From the NCBI RefSeq assembly GCF_031877795.1, contig NC_133939.1:6553698-6617697 (forward strand): a stretch of DNA of 64,000 nucleotides. Direction: 5' to 3'. The number at the start of each line of letters is the position of its first letter. Position 1 is the stretch's first letter. This document shows, one piece after another, positions 25,501-38,200 of the stretch. The notes under the pieces were generated by a model. It was not told the DNA's origin. It saw only the letters and a program-made list of their open reading frames with translations, and did no database searches. This stretch comes from Strix aluco. Taxonomy: Eukaryota; Chordata; Aves; Strigiformes; Strigidae. A program made the translations under genes and the position numbers.

Positions 25501-28200
25501 CCAATTCTTATGTCTGTTTTAGCAAGGGAAGGGCAGGGGCATTGTTTATTGCCCTTCCGAGCTGCTGCACTTTAGGGTACTGTGCCACTGTCACCCCACT
25601 TCATTCAGTAGAATAGGTCCAGATTTGTACTGGAGTGACTTTAGGTGTAAAGCTGAGTGTATAAAGCAACATACAAATTAAAAACAGATCAGAAGTTGCA
25701 GCAAGAGAAACTTTGAATAAATGTTAAGAACTTTTTTTTTTCATAATGGGGACAGTGAGGTATTGAACAGGGACTCAAAGAGGGCAGCTCTATCCTTGAG
25801 TACACTTGGATCACAACCGGATAAGACCGTGCGTGACCTGATGCAGCGTCACGGTTGGGTCTTGCTTTGAGGGTGTGCGTGTGTTGTGGGGGGGACTTGT
25901 CCCAGGGTCCCTTCCAGCCCTGCTTCACTGGGCCAAACCAGCATTCCTCCCCCCACTTACTAATAAGCACAGAAAATTGATCATTTCTGTGCCAACAGCT
26001 TTTCTTCCTGGCCAATCAAAACAAACACACCATGGATAAGGAAGGATAGGAGGGTGCAGACACCAAGGGTAAACACAAAAGTGACAATTCCTTGTGTTAC
26101 TGAGGGGTGCTGGCTGCAGCTGCCTGTGCCTGCTCTGGCTGTGGCAGCGCAGCCCGAGGGATGCTGTGGTGTCCCACCGGAGCGTTGCTCTGCTCTGCGG
26201 GAGCACAACAGCACTTCTTGGGCTTAAACTTAGGCCTGAATCCGGCAGCAAGCATGGCCTTGTTCCCCTGAAGGGGGGCAGGGGGCGCAAAGGCTTAAGC
26301 TTGTTGGAGGGGTGACAGGTGGTTGTTGCAAAAGGGCACGATGCTGGTATTGGTGTAGCTGTGGGAATGGGGTGGCAGGTAAAGCCCCTGGCACTGAGGA
26401 ACACCATTTGCCATGTCTGGGTTAGCTCAGTGGAGCTTCTGAGCTCCCCCTGCCAGGGGGTCAGGGCAGATGCTGTGCTGTGGCAGGCAGCTCCTGTTAG
26501 TGTTTAGACTGGGGCAGGGGGCGATGTCCAGACCATGTAATGCTTGTGGGATGCAGAGCACTGCGTAACCTGGCATGGGCCTGGGAGGTGTCGCTGGTAA
26601 GTCTGGTACTTGGCAAGAAGTAGTGGAGGCTGATCTTAGTGGCTTCTTATAGACACTGATTTTATTTTTTTGGTGTCCCCCCCCCAGCCCCCCAAGTTAT
26701 TGACATGCTGTCCTCTCAAGTGCAGAGAACAAATGTTCTGTATCTTAGTTTGGGCTGTCAGAAGATCACATTGGCTGCTAAAGCTCAGGCTGCTGCTCTG
26801 AGGGGCGCTTAGCCAGGGCTCATGGAGGGGGTGTGGGTAGAAAGGACAGGCATTGCAAGGCTGGTAATACAGATGTAATGTGCAAATGTGGGCTGGTTGG
26901 GGTTTTTTTGTGTTGGTTGTTTGTTTTCCCCCTCCCAGTTTTAGTGACCCACACCTGTTTGTGCGGTGTCTGAAGGCCCTTCCTGCAGTGTCCCCCAGCT
27001 TGGTTTTCCCAACTGCTGCTCACCATGTGAGAGGCATTTCTGACAAATGAGAGCCCAGACCTGTAGCTGTGCTGGTTCAGGCAGTATCTCAAGGCTCTGC
27101 TGCCAGCTTGGTAAGCCCCACTTTCCTCTGTGGCTTGGGGTGACATGGGGGAGGGGGGAAGTGCTAAACCTGCCATGGGCAGACATCTCTTGTGCTGCTG
27201 CCTGAGGGGGAGGTTTTTGTTGGTTTTTGGTCACCACTCTCTGTAGGACCATATTGGATGGTGATGTCACACAGGAGGAAAACCTGGGTTCTCTTTCAAG
27301 TGTGTTTCTTACTTCTTGGTGCTTGCTGTTCCTCTTTAATCCCATATTGCTCAAAGTGGACTTGAGCATCCCTTGTAGCTTTTTTTTTGTTGTTTCCTAG
27401 ACATGTTTTCCATTTAAATAAGTAACTAGCAGGAATCTGAGCGCTGGTGACTTGCTAAACCTTGATGATGTTCTAAGTGACTAGCACATCTCCTGTATGG
27501 TCTCTGCTTCCCCAGTCTTCCATCCGAAGGATGGCTTTGCTGAGGGTAACCTTCCAGCATGGCTTCTGCTGACCAGTGGTCGCTTTTTAAGCTGCAAGAG
27601 CAGAATCTCTACAGTGACTTTGAAGAGAAACAAGTTCACACAGATAGACATGTCGGAGACAAACACAGGCTGAGAGTCACTTTTACAAGTTTCTTTATGA
27701 AATTAAATGTTGCCCCTGGTCTGGGGGGGAAGTTATAGTGCAAGAATGACTTTGTACATGCTACTGAATTCAGATATCCCTGGATGACCAGACTTTGGTC
27801 AGCTACAGCATCAACAAACACTGGATTTCTGAGCTCTGCAGACAGTGCTCACTCACACTAGTGTAGCGTTGGAATGAGCAGGTGCGTGTCTTCCAATGTC
27901 ACAGGATGTTTCCTAAGCTAGGGAATTCAGTCAGTATGGCTTCTAACTCTCGCTATGGTAAGGCAAATCTTTCCTTTTACTAACCAAGGTTTAAATGGAT
28001 TCTTTTTGGCCACAGTTTGAAACTTGGGTACTTAAAGTGAGGCTCTTAATGCCTTTTTAAAGTGGCTTTCCATTTTTTTAAAGGTGTCAAAAACCTGTAG
28101 TGATACCCCTTGCACTGAGGATCTGTGGGAGTTTGCATAACAGTCACGGTTTTAGTCTTTTGGGTTGAACTGTAGACTCTGACTTCTGGGAGCTAGGTTT
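19576..28200. other. Intergenic region between the convergent 3' ends
   Basis: No exon, RNA gene or recognisable transposon was found here. A GC-richer part (about 25.8-27.3 kb) carries several open frames on both strands without domains or splice context. The extended 3' UTR of ARHGEF4 may occupy the right-hand part: minus-strand AATAAA at 26661-26666 and ATTAAA near 27334 are the only canonical candidates I noticed. Confidence 0.55.
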
Positions 28201-29123
28201 GTAAATATTGACCTTTCTTAATAAAAAAAATAAAACAGACAAAACAGGCATCAAGTTAACAACATCTGACAAGAACAATTACAGACTTACAAAATACACA
28301 GTTCTGTTTTTTACCATAAATAAACACATTACAAACAATGAGCATTTTCATTGGCCAGGAAATATGGCAGAATGATGGAGACGAGAATCTAAGGAATTGA
28401 GTACAGTATTAATTAGGCACATTTTTCTCTAACTTATGTAACTCAAACCCACTATAGAGATTCTTGAACTTTACTCATGCTGCAGGTTGATTGGCACAGT
28501 TTAACGTACTCTATAGTTCATCAGTGGTGTTGAACCTAAAGGAAAGGAAAAGGTCACAGTGCAATACTCACTGTTGTCTTGTCTGAGTGCCTGCAAAGGC
28601 TAACCGAATTACTTAGACGTGTGTAGGAGGATCATGTCTCTGAGAAACGTGGGGAGTGGGGGTGGACAGAGAGCAGAAGGGTTTATCCCTCCATGGAAAA
28701 TGTATCCTGTCAGTGACTCTGAGCATGTCAGTGGGCTGCCCTCCCCTCTCTGACAGCTGCCAGGCAGCAGGAGTGTTCGCAGCGGGAAGGAGCGAGGCGA
28801 AGTACAGCTGATGAGCAGAGTCTTTTCGGGTGAAACATGTCAGGCTCCCTCCTGTGATCTCTTCCTGGAAGTTTGCCTCTTGGGCACTGTGCAAGGCTGG
28901 CTCGATGGGACTGGCACAAATGCACACGTATGTGCAAGCACACACCCCGTGTCACCTCAGAGCCAGGGCGGTCAGTTGGTCTGCAAAATAAATAGGGAAG
29001 GCAGGAGCACATGTGCCATCCTCTGTAAACAAAGGATTGGAAGAACCTGGGCTCCACCTCCCAGGACTGATGGATAAAGTGCTTTTTCTCAGAAGGGGTT
29101 GAGGCACAAACACGGCGCTGCCC
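28201..29123 (-). other. ARHGEF4: Probable ARHGEF4 3' untranslated region
   Basis: This follows the TAA of ARHGEF4 on the minus strand and has no coding content I can support. Near 28217-28340 it becomes AT-rich with T-rich minus-strand stretches typical of 3' UTRs. The true 3' end is not resolved because no convincing minus-strand poly(A) signal with a downstream GT-rich element lies close by. Confidence 0.45.
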
Positions 29124-29281
29124 TTATTTCCGGAAGGGCGTCAGCCTGCTGATGTTCTGCCAGAAGTTCGAGGGCTTGCGCTTGGGCTCTGCCAGCATGA
29201 AGACTTGCTGCTGAGGGAGCGTAGTAGGCAGGGTGGGATGCTTCTGACGCATCAGAAAGTCATAGTATGGCCTGGTGACAG
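29124..29281 (-). CDS. ARHGEF4: ARHGEF4 last exon (C-terminal tail and stop)
   Basis: The acceptor atcgcag precedes 158 nt that encode [16 protein letters not shown] to [10 protein letters not shown], with TAA at 29124-29126. The Q-K-H-P-x-L-P and F-W-x-x-I-S-R-L-x-P-F-R-K motifs match the known Asef tail. Confidence 0.94.
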
Positions 29282-32200
29282 CTGCGATGAGAAGGAGAGG
29301 GCAAGCATGTTAGCTGAGCACAGCTGCCTTGCCCAGTCCCTGTTAAAGGGGAGTGAACTGGGTTTGTCTTAGTATTACCCTTTGTTTCAGCACTGCTTTT
29401 TAGGATTAGGGTTGATGCTGTGGAAGTCCCAGAAACCTGAAGCAGAACTGACAGGTGTTCTGCCAGTGTGACAGCAGGGCTAAATAGCTGTAGCACATCG
29501 TTAGTGACAAACGGAACTGGGGCCTTTGGTTGTTTTGGGAGAAGCAGCTGCTGTGCATGTGCCTCTGTTGCCTGGTACAACTTCCTGCGCTGGATTTCTG
29601 AGTCGTAATGGTTGGTCCCTAGCCTGCGGCCAGCGCTGGCTTGGGGGGGTCTCCTCTCCTGCTTTGCCCCCACGGCTTTGCTCTGTTTGACAGGTCTGGC
29701 CTCCTTCCAAACTTCCCTCTGTTTGCAGCCAAATCTTACTTCTGACTTATTTTGGAATTTAGCCAAGCTTTCTTACTGGAGACTTGGCTAGGATTTAACT
29801 GCTGGCTGGTACCACCAAGAGGAAGTGGTTGCCTCTCTGTGCGTCCAGAGGAAAGCAAGTGACATTTCTTTCCTCTGGATATAAAGAGGGGTGGTGGCAG
29901 CACGAAATGATGGAGCAGGAATCTTCAGCTAACAGTGCTATGGGGACAGGGACCTTTTCTTTCTGTTGCTTGAGTTCACACTCCCCTGGCTGCTGCTAAA
30001 TCTTCCTCATCTCTTAAAGGTTTAACAATCAGCTCTGTCCATGAGCATGGTACCTCCCCAAGTCATTCTGCCAAAATCGCAGGTCTCAAAGCATCTCCCA
30101 CAGGCACAATTGCCCAGGCAGGAATAGTCCCTGCTGCAGTGACCTTTGTGACTCTGCATCATGGGGATTACTACAAAACTTAATCTTGTCTTTTCATAAA
30201 GGGAATGCCATACTGCTTGGAGGGCCTGGCTTTTAGGGCGAGGCTGTGAACTAGCCTTCAGACAGAAGCTGCTGGCTTGTGTGTAACTGGTTTCTGGCAC
30301 AGCAATCACATGCAAAGCAGCTCTCCTGGAGTTAGGAACAGTTTCCTGACTCCAGCTGTCTGAATCTACCAGGAACCACATTGCAGATTGTCACATCACA
30401 GCTCACCATCTGGCCCTCTCAAGAGTTTGTTAATGCCACTTCACTGAAACTATTCCCATATAGTAAATATAGACCCACCACCCGCCCCCAGTTCTAGCAG
30501 CATTTGTATGTTCAGGTGTGACTCACCCTTAGGCTTCCCAGTATGGTGCTGCTTGCTGGCATTCAGCATCGCCTGCTTTTTCTGCACCTCTGTGATTGAA
30601 AAACCTTGAAGATAAAATAGTTTGTCAGCAGCAGGTCAGCATTCTGGAGCTCATGGGAAGACACTGGCATAGACAGTAAGGGAAGTATGGGGGTAGGAAA
30701 GTGCCTGAGGGGAGAGGTCACAAGCTAAAACTACTCCCAAACATGGAAGGGGCCCTTTTGCTCCCCCCAGCCTGTGCTGCGCTGCACCACACCACCCTCC
30801 CTACCTCTCATGCAAGGTTTACTGCCTGCCCTTCCCCCCTGCCTGTCCAGACCAGTTGTGGTTCAAATCTCATTAGATCACACAAGTCTGAATTAAGCAG
30901 GATTTGGACAAAACAATGAAAACCCTCCCTCACAGTGAGAACCCTTGACTGAATGTGTTTTGTATAGATACTGCCAAGTTGGGCACTCACGCTGTACTGG
31001 AAAATAATGGAAGCTGTATGTAACGTATTGACTATTTTGTCAGCCCTGCCTGAACTCATTAAAGACACATCACCCTCCCTGAGGACATTCTGCAGTGTCT
31101 GCTCACAGTGGTTTCCCTTTTTTTTTCCCAGTTGCACACATTCATTCAGAATGTGCAATTCAGCAGCCCAGAACTGGACTGGAGCATGGACTGGCTTCCC
31201 TGCCCTTTCACTCCTATGCATTGGCTAGTGGTTGAAAAAAGAAAAGGAAAAAAGAGGCCAAAAAAACCTGTCTCACAGCATTGCTCTTTCCATACCTGTC
31301 TCCTGGTCGAGCTGAACCTGTCTCCTTTCATTCTCAAATGCCTTCAGCCAGCGCTGTTTCTGCTCAGGCTTTTTTGCACAGAATATGTGGACTTCCTCAG
31401 TGTCTCGGCAGTGCAGCTTAAATGCATTTTTCACACTGATATTGAAGTCCTTGTCCTTTCCATCTTCTACATCCAGTATTTCCATATCATCCATGTTGAT
31501 CCGGCTCTTATAATACAAGATGTCCCGGCGCAGAAGGTCCTGTAAGAGAGATCACACAAACTCATACAGATGTTATTGTTTCCTGTCCTGCCCCTTCCTT
31601 AAACATTTGTTTTCTTTGATATGATGGAGTATTTAATCTTCTTAGCAGTCATCACAGTCCTGTAAGAGAAAGCTGATACTGGATTTGAACCTATGGAATT
31701 GCAGTGTGCTAAGCTCCTGTTGACACGGTTGTTCTAGGGGTATGGTCATGCTAGGCTGGCAACTACTGCTGTGGGCTATCAGCTGCCCTGAAGAGCTCTG
31801 AGGGAGAAGCAAGCTTGTGTTATTACACATGATCCCAAATCTTCAATAAGCCCCTATCAGAAAAGTAGTATTTGAATCCTACAGTCCCAGTTAGAAAGGA
31901 AAAAAAAAAAGTACTAATTAGCTTTTGTTTTTTGTGTTGACAATGCAAAGTAAATTTGAGAGCAGTGATAAAACAGTGAGGATCTCATGCCTAAATTACC
32001 TGGAGCTAGCTCTATGTCATCGATTATGCAAAAAAAACTTGGCATGTTCAGTTCTGAAATTCCAATGGAAGATACCTTTCATTTGCTCTGCGAAGGGAGA
32101 TTTCCATTATTACTTAAGTTATGAAAAATAGCATGGGCTGTACTTATGACTTACATATGATGTTAATATGGTCTTATTGACTGTCAAGACCCACAGCTTT

Positions 32201-35200
32201 TCACTGAAGCTGCAGTTCCCTTCTGAATATGATATAAATCTCACATGGAGGAGCAGTTGAAAAAGAGAAGATGGGTGACAATGTTCATACTTGAGTTGTA
32301 TAAAATAAACCCCTACACTAACCCTAGCAGCAGTGCAATGCTTTCCTCTCTTGCTGTAAGAATTAGGCCCGTAGTTAGTTCCTGTAGCTTACTGCTGTGG
32401 TCAGGTGCACAGAACACACCAGGACAGCAGAGAAAAGACTGCAACGAATGCACATAAAAATCTCAGTGCCAGAAGCACAAATTATTCCAGTAAGTATTAA
32501 GGAAACAAAGGTAGAGAGGGAGTTCACTCAAATCCTTTATGCATTTGTGCCTGGCTGGTGAGGTTACCTTCTTGCAGCAGACAAGCTGGTGATCAAAGAG
32601 GAAGAACATCCTCTGTTGGCTCTTGGCTTGAGGGTGGGAGATCTTGGCTAATTCTCCAGAATAGATGAGTTCTGAGCTTCTGACTAGGACATCTTCACCC
32701 TGAGAACAGCACAAAGAACAGGTTGGGAGAAGAAATAAGCCTGTAGTCTCATCAGAGAACCTCAGCTTGCCTGAGGGGCCTGTGTTGCTGTGGGGCCTGA
32801 ATTCCTGCTGACAAAACTCTCTTCTGGGAAAGAGAGAGCGCCTCTGTGCTGGAGGACAGTCCTTGTCACATCAGGGAGGCACTGGGCCCTTGGCACCCAG
32901 GGACTGGGAACTGAATTTGATAAGAACAATAGTGTGTTAAATGAAAAAAAAATCTCCTTTTTGCAGGGAATCTGCTCAGGGCAGCTCATCTATCCCTGAC
33001 ATTAAAGGAGGTACATAAGCAGAGAGCTGAGTATTTAGCCTGACATCCTTGGGGAGGGAGACAGTCTGGTTTTATTAAGTCTAGGACTTAGAAAATCAGT
33101 AGTTTTGTTTCTTTTATTTAGCAATTTTTTTTAATGGGTCTACAGGGAGCCTTGGCTTCCTTTGTCACTATATCAGAGCTTGCCTTTTTGCAAGAATAAT
33201 GTGGCTTACTAAGCATTAAGGGGCAATTCTGCTCATCTTGAGTTTGAAATCACTCAAGATAAAATGGGGGGCAAGAGGAAAATAATAGGATTTCCCTAAC
33301 CTCCATGCTAATTTTATTCTGCAAGGAAAATGTGGAAGCAAAAGTCCCAGGGAACATGCAAAGGCAGCTGGTCTAGCTGGGTTATGTGCTAGACCTTTTC
33401 AGTTGTACTAAAAAATCACATCTGTTTAAATAAAAGAAAAACAAAACAAAAGAACCAAAACAAACTACAAAGAGGGACATCAGAACTGAGGTAGGACTAG
33501 ATAGTAATCCTTATGAAGATCTTGTTGTAGGCAGAAGCTGTTGGAGAGGGAGAAGAAGGGCAACACAGAACATGCAATTCATGAGGAAAGTAAGTCTCTC
33601 ACCTCCCAGTCTTCTATTGAACTCTGCCACTGAGCAATTTTGTCAATGTTCTCCAGCCGCCGCTTTCGCTCATTGATGAGCCGAGCAACGTTCTTCATGG
33701 CATTTAAGGCAGCTTCGACATCTTTAAAATCCCTAGGGTAGGGCAGAGGTGTTAGTCATGACAAAATGACACGTGCTCATTGTACCTACACTCCAAAGGG
33801 CTGCCTAGCATGGCCTAGGGCTGGAGAGCAGAAAACAGTTCTATCCCAGCTGTTTTATACTGGAGGTACATGTTTCTGTGGGCAGCTTTTCAGATGCATG
33901 CTGGTTTTGAGGCACAGATTATAGTCTTGTAACAAATCCAGGCCCAGTCTGTGGAAGGGAAGGGAGTAAGCAATCAAATTCAGCCACAAAGGTGTAAATA
34001 CAAGTTGCTGGAAGAATCTCCACGGGTTTCCAAGCTTAGTTTTTTTCCCACAACATAATACAATATATTCATGATGCCACTGTTTTTATACAGGGACTGA
34101 TTCTGTCATGCATAGGTGAAGCAGTTCAGCAGTAACTGGCTTCATTTCAAATGGGAGCCAATGGTTAATCTGGAAGGGTAGGGCAGAAGCTGATCTGCCC
34201 TCCCCCTCACACCATCTGCTGCCACCAGCTACTTTTGCTGAGCTTAGAGTAGCTGGGAGGGAGCCATTCTGCACAACCTTTCTCTTAACGCAATTTTCAA
34301 AACATCTGTGTACTGCATTAAGGAACTTTCTGCTAAGAGGTCAGCTTCAGAACAACATGCTTATAGATTTAATAAGACATGCTTAAAACCATTCTGAGAA
34401 GCACCAGTGTTGTAATTAGGAGGGTAAAATTAAGTCAAGCCACAATGGACCAATATCAACATTTGGCTTTAATACAGATTTTTCATGTTTTATTTCTGTA
34501 GCTAATTATTTCAGATGCTTGAGTGACACGGTTATTTGAACTGAGGGCAGTGCCTTCACCCTGAAAGGCAGTGATAGATTTGGAGGCTTTTGAGCTAGTG
34601 CTGAAGAGCACCGAGTGTGCATGGCTTGAGTGCTGCAGGCCACGACTTCCCCCTGGGGAAGCACCAGGCAAAGTTCATGATCTCCACTCAGCCCTGACAT
34701 GCGGTGGTGTAGTTACATGGACGTTTTTGGGTATATTCAACCAGTGCTTTTGGAGGCAAAGTTTTCAACACCACCACCGGAAACATTTAACTCCAAGGTA
34801 TGTATGTGCCAGTATCACATGTATGTGGGCCAAATGCAACAGAAAAGTATCATTGTAAGGTGGACCTTGCAACTCCAGATCTGTAACAGACAGGAAAGCC
34901 CAGTGCTACTGTAGTGGAAAATGATGTACTTGTGTCACAAACTGTAAACAAGAAAGTGTTCATAAAGAGGGTGTCTCAAACAACTCAGGTGGGATGCCCT
35001 GTGGGGGAGAAGCAGAGCAAGCTCTGCGGACGTGGGATGGTGGGCCGTTTCTTTCTCCCTCCCTCCTGTTGTTGCCCAGAGACAGAACTGCACAGGTACA
35101 AAAGAGAAAATGAGAACCTTCTGGAACAACCTGTTGTGCATGCGTGACAGAGACTATATAAAGGCAACACCCCCCATGTGTCTTTGTTGACCAAGCTGGC

Positions 35201-38200
35201 TGCTCTGGCAACACAGGATCCAAGGGTGGTGATTCCCCTTTCCTATGCCCCCGTCCCCTCTTTTCTCTTTCCTCTTTCTGCTCTCTCTCTCTTATACATA
35301 TATTCACATATATAAGTTTTGTATGAATTAATTTGGGATCGGTTGGTCGCTGATGGGTTATTAGGAAAACAGTCTCCTTGCCAAAGTGCCTTTATTCATT
35401 TTTGGACGGTTATCAGTTGATCGTTGCCAAATTGTCTCCATTCATTCACTAAAGTGGCCAGTTAATAAAGTCACCAGAACAATTGTTCCTCTGAGTCATT
35501 GTGACTCGGCCACCCTGCGGCTCTGCCATCTTCCACCAGCACACAGGCTCTCGGGGAATTCAAAAGATTCACCCCCCTCGTAACCCACCACGTGGGACGA
35601 GACAACTTGATAGAAAAATACTGTTTTTTCCTGGTCTCTATGAGGTAACACAGAACTGTGGTAGTGGCTGCTCTTGGCAAGCTGCCTTCAATACGCCATT
35701 CTGCATTAGTCCATTTCCATGAGACCAGTCTCGCTCCTTCCCTCCCCACCATGCTGTCCTACCTGTGCTGGGGGTTGGTGTATTTGAGCAGTTCAGCCAG
35801 CTGCAGTGGGTATTTGCAGATTTTCTGTACGGGAGTCAGCAGAAAGCCGTCCAGAGAGATGTCGATCATCTTCTGCAGCAGGCGGCAGGCTTCGAAGAAG
35901 TAGACGTACTTGTTAACTTTGGTGAGGCGGGACAGCTCCATGCAGGCATTGGGGTGGTTGTTGCAGTATTCAGAGTATATCTGAAACTCTGTTTGCTGAA
36001 AGGAAAATGAAGGGATTTACTGTCCGTGTTCTTTAGGGTGATGGCCTGGCTCAAACTGCTGACTGTGAGTTCTCTGTGTAGGTCCTACTCCTGTATCACA
36101 TGGGGTGGGTTGGTAAGTGGTATCTTCCCCAGGCTTTGAAGCCTGGAGACCTAAAGTTGGAGATGGGCAGGGTGTATGACAAATTACAGCACATGCAGCT
36201 TATCTGAGAGCCCGGGACGTTTCCACGTATTCTGGCCTGTGCTCAGCAGAATGTTTTTAATGACTGGATCAGCCATTGCTGATCCTGCACTGACCTGAAG
36301 ATACCATAGCTGTAAACTCAGGTCCGGCTTGAGATTAGGCAAAAATAGGAAGATTCCTAAAAGTAGCATAGCCTGGCAGGGAGTATAGTGATCAGAGGCT
36401 GAGGCACTTTGAAAATGTTCTTTCCACAGCCACGAGAGCTAGAGGATGTTTTATTGGGAGGTGGGTAGTGGTTGAATGGGGTGGGGGTGGGGTGGTGGCA
36501 TTTAGTTTGTTTGGGTGGGTTTTTTTAAACAGAGCTTCAGTTCTGTCAGATCAATTTCTAGATCCTCTGGCTTAATCCATGCTCAGCTACCCCTTTTCCA
36601 TGAAGTCAAATTCACTTACATATTCCAAGAAGCATGAGCCAACCTCACTCAAATGTGGGTGGTCTTTGTTGAATTTCTTCTCTAGTGCTTTAACAAATTT
36701 CTTCTGGCACCTGTAGATGTCCTCAATATTCCCAAAGATTGTCTTCAGCTGTTCCTCTGTAAACATGTCAGCTCTTTTGCGGCACTGCTTAATGTAACCC
36801 TAGGAGGAAACCAAATGGGAAAGCTTCCTGGGCATTTGCTGTGTGGCCTTTGGGTATCAGCAGAAAACACTATGGACTGTAGTCAGTTGTACACCAGGTT
36901 CCTGTTCCCCCTTCCTGCATAGCTGCATCCATGTTTTAGCTATTATTTTCTCTACTATCACCCAAAACCTGGTACAAATAGAAACCAAGCCACTGTTACA
37001 TGACTGCCTTAAACCATACTGTAATCCACACTTGAAGGAGTCCCAAAGCTGCTCTCTCTCCTGTTAAAAACACCTTGATCTGTCTGCAGGCTATGGAGTG
37101 TTCTGACCCCAGCATGGATCCACTGAGATTTAGGCCAATTAAATCCAGCTGCAGATCTGGTTTGGCTGCTTGTGTTGGGAAATGCCTGGCTGACTCAAGG
37201 GAGGAGGAGTGCACAAAGGACATGGGGGGACACTGCAGGAGGAAAGGTTTGTTTGGTAAGGGTGTGCTGCTTTGCCCCAGCTGGCTCTTCTGGAAGGCGC
37301 TGCATTTTTGTGTCATTTCAGTGAAGAACTATGTTCCTGCAAAACTCTTACCAATTACCTTAATTTACCCCAGCTTATCTGACAGAGTGTCTCTTTTAGA
37401 AGAGGTGTCACAATAGTCAGCATATTTGCAAGTGAAAGACCTAATTGGCTGAACATCCCCCAGTTGTTTTGATCTGAGCATGACTTGCCTGAAGGCTGGA
37501 GTTGCTGATTATATTACCTCAGAACATACATTAAAGAGGACAGCAGTGCTAGACATTTACTTTTCTCTGGCTTGGGAAATTCAATTAATTCCATTTAATC
37601 AGAGCCCAAGTGGGTGCTCAAAATACAGAGGCATTTGGGCTATTGCTGTAATGAATTGTCTTCTGTTTTCTGAGCATGCAACACCATTTAGCAGAGCAGG
37701 CTCTGATGGAAATAAATAGAGTCTCATGTTCAGAAAAGTTACCTGCTTAGGGTTGTTCTCTGGGCAAGAATGGGACATGCTCTATTATCCTTCAAACAAG
37801 TTCTTACATTCATTTTCCCCTTTTTTCCATTACCTCACAAATGTCCTTCAGATGCTTGATGTAGTCTCTCTCTGTGCTTATGATCTCATTGATGACGTTG
37901 GTCCTCATTTGGTCTTTGGTGGTCTGCCCCATCCCAAAGCGGCGGGTGCCACTGCTGGACTCGTCCTCTTTGCCACCCTCTACCTTCAGGGGATAATCTT
38001 CCATGGGTTCATCCTGGTTTACTCGCAGCTGTGCCAGACACACAAAATGTTCACCATCTGTATTGCTAAACATGACTCTTCCAAGGAAAAGAAGTTGGGA
38101 ACAGTTGACTGAATGGCAGACAAAGATTGAGCTAGGGTAAGGAGTGAAGAGGGCTGCTACGTGTCTATTACCTGTGAACATATATTCCCCTTGGGGAAGC

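Larger units (their letters stand above)
34933..35604 (+). mobile_element. Solo LTR of an avian endogenous retrovirus with target-site duplication
   Basis: The element begins TGTCACAA and ends GAGACA, so its termini are the inverted TGTC/GACA pair expected of an LTR. It is flanked on both sides by the identical 5-mer acttg (34928-34932 and 35605-35609). Inside are a TATA box (TATATAAA at 35155-35162) and a poly(A) signal (AATAAA at 35464-35469), in that order, so U3-R-U5 reads on the plus strand, antisense to ARHGEF4. No gag, pol or env sequence is attached, so it is the product of LTR-LTR recombination. I do not know its family name. Confidence 0.9.
33733..35762 (-). other. ARHGEF4: ARHGEF4 intron carrying a solo LTR
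   Basis: Intron of 2030 nt, phase 2. A 672-bp LTR lies inside it (34933-35604), only 158 bases from the splice donor. The rest shows nothing recognisable. Confidence 0.88.

Noticed and set aside
25925..26407. 160-codon Pro/Ser-rich minus-strand frame in the intergenic region
   Set aside because: Overlaps plus-strand frames of similar length, has no domain or splice signals, and its composition follows from local GC content.
28985..28990. Plus-strand AATAAA near 28.98 kb as a poly(A) signal
   Set aside because: The gene here is on the minus strand, and no plus-strand transcript is supported at this position.
29260..29766. 168-codon minus-strand frame touching the last ARHGEF4 exon
   Set aside because: It overlaps the exon edge in the wrong frame and otherwise lies in an intron. 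The true exon is fixed by the Asef tail and a phase-matching acceptor at 29281/29282.
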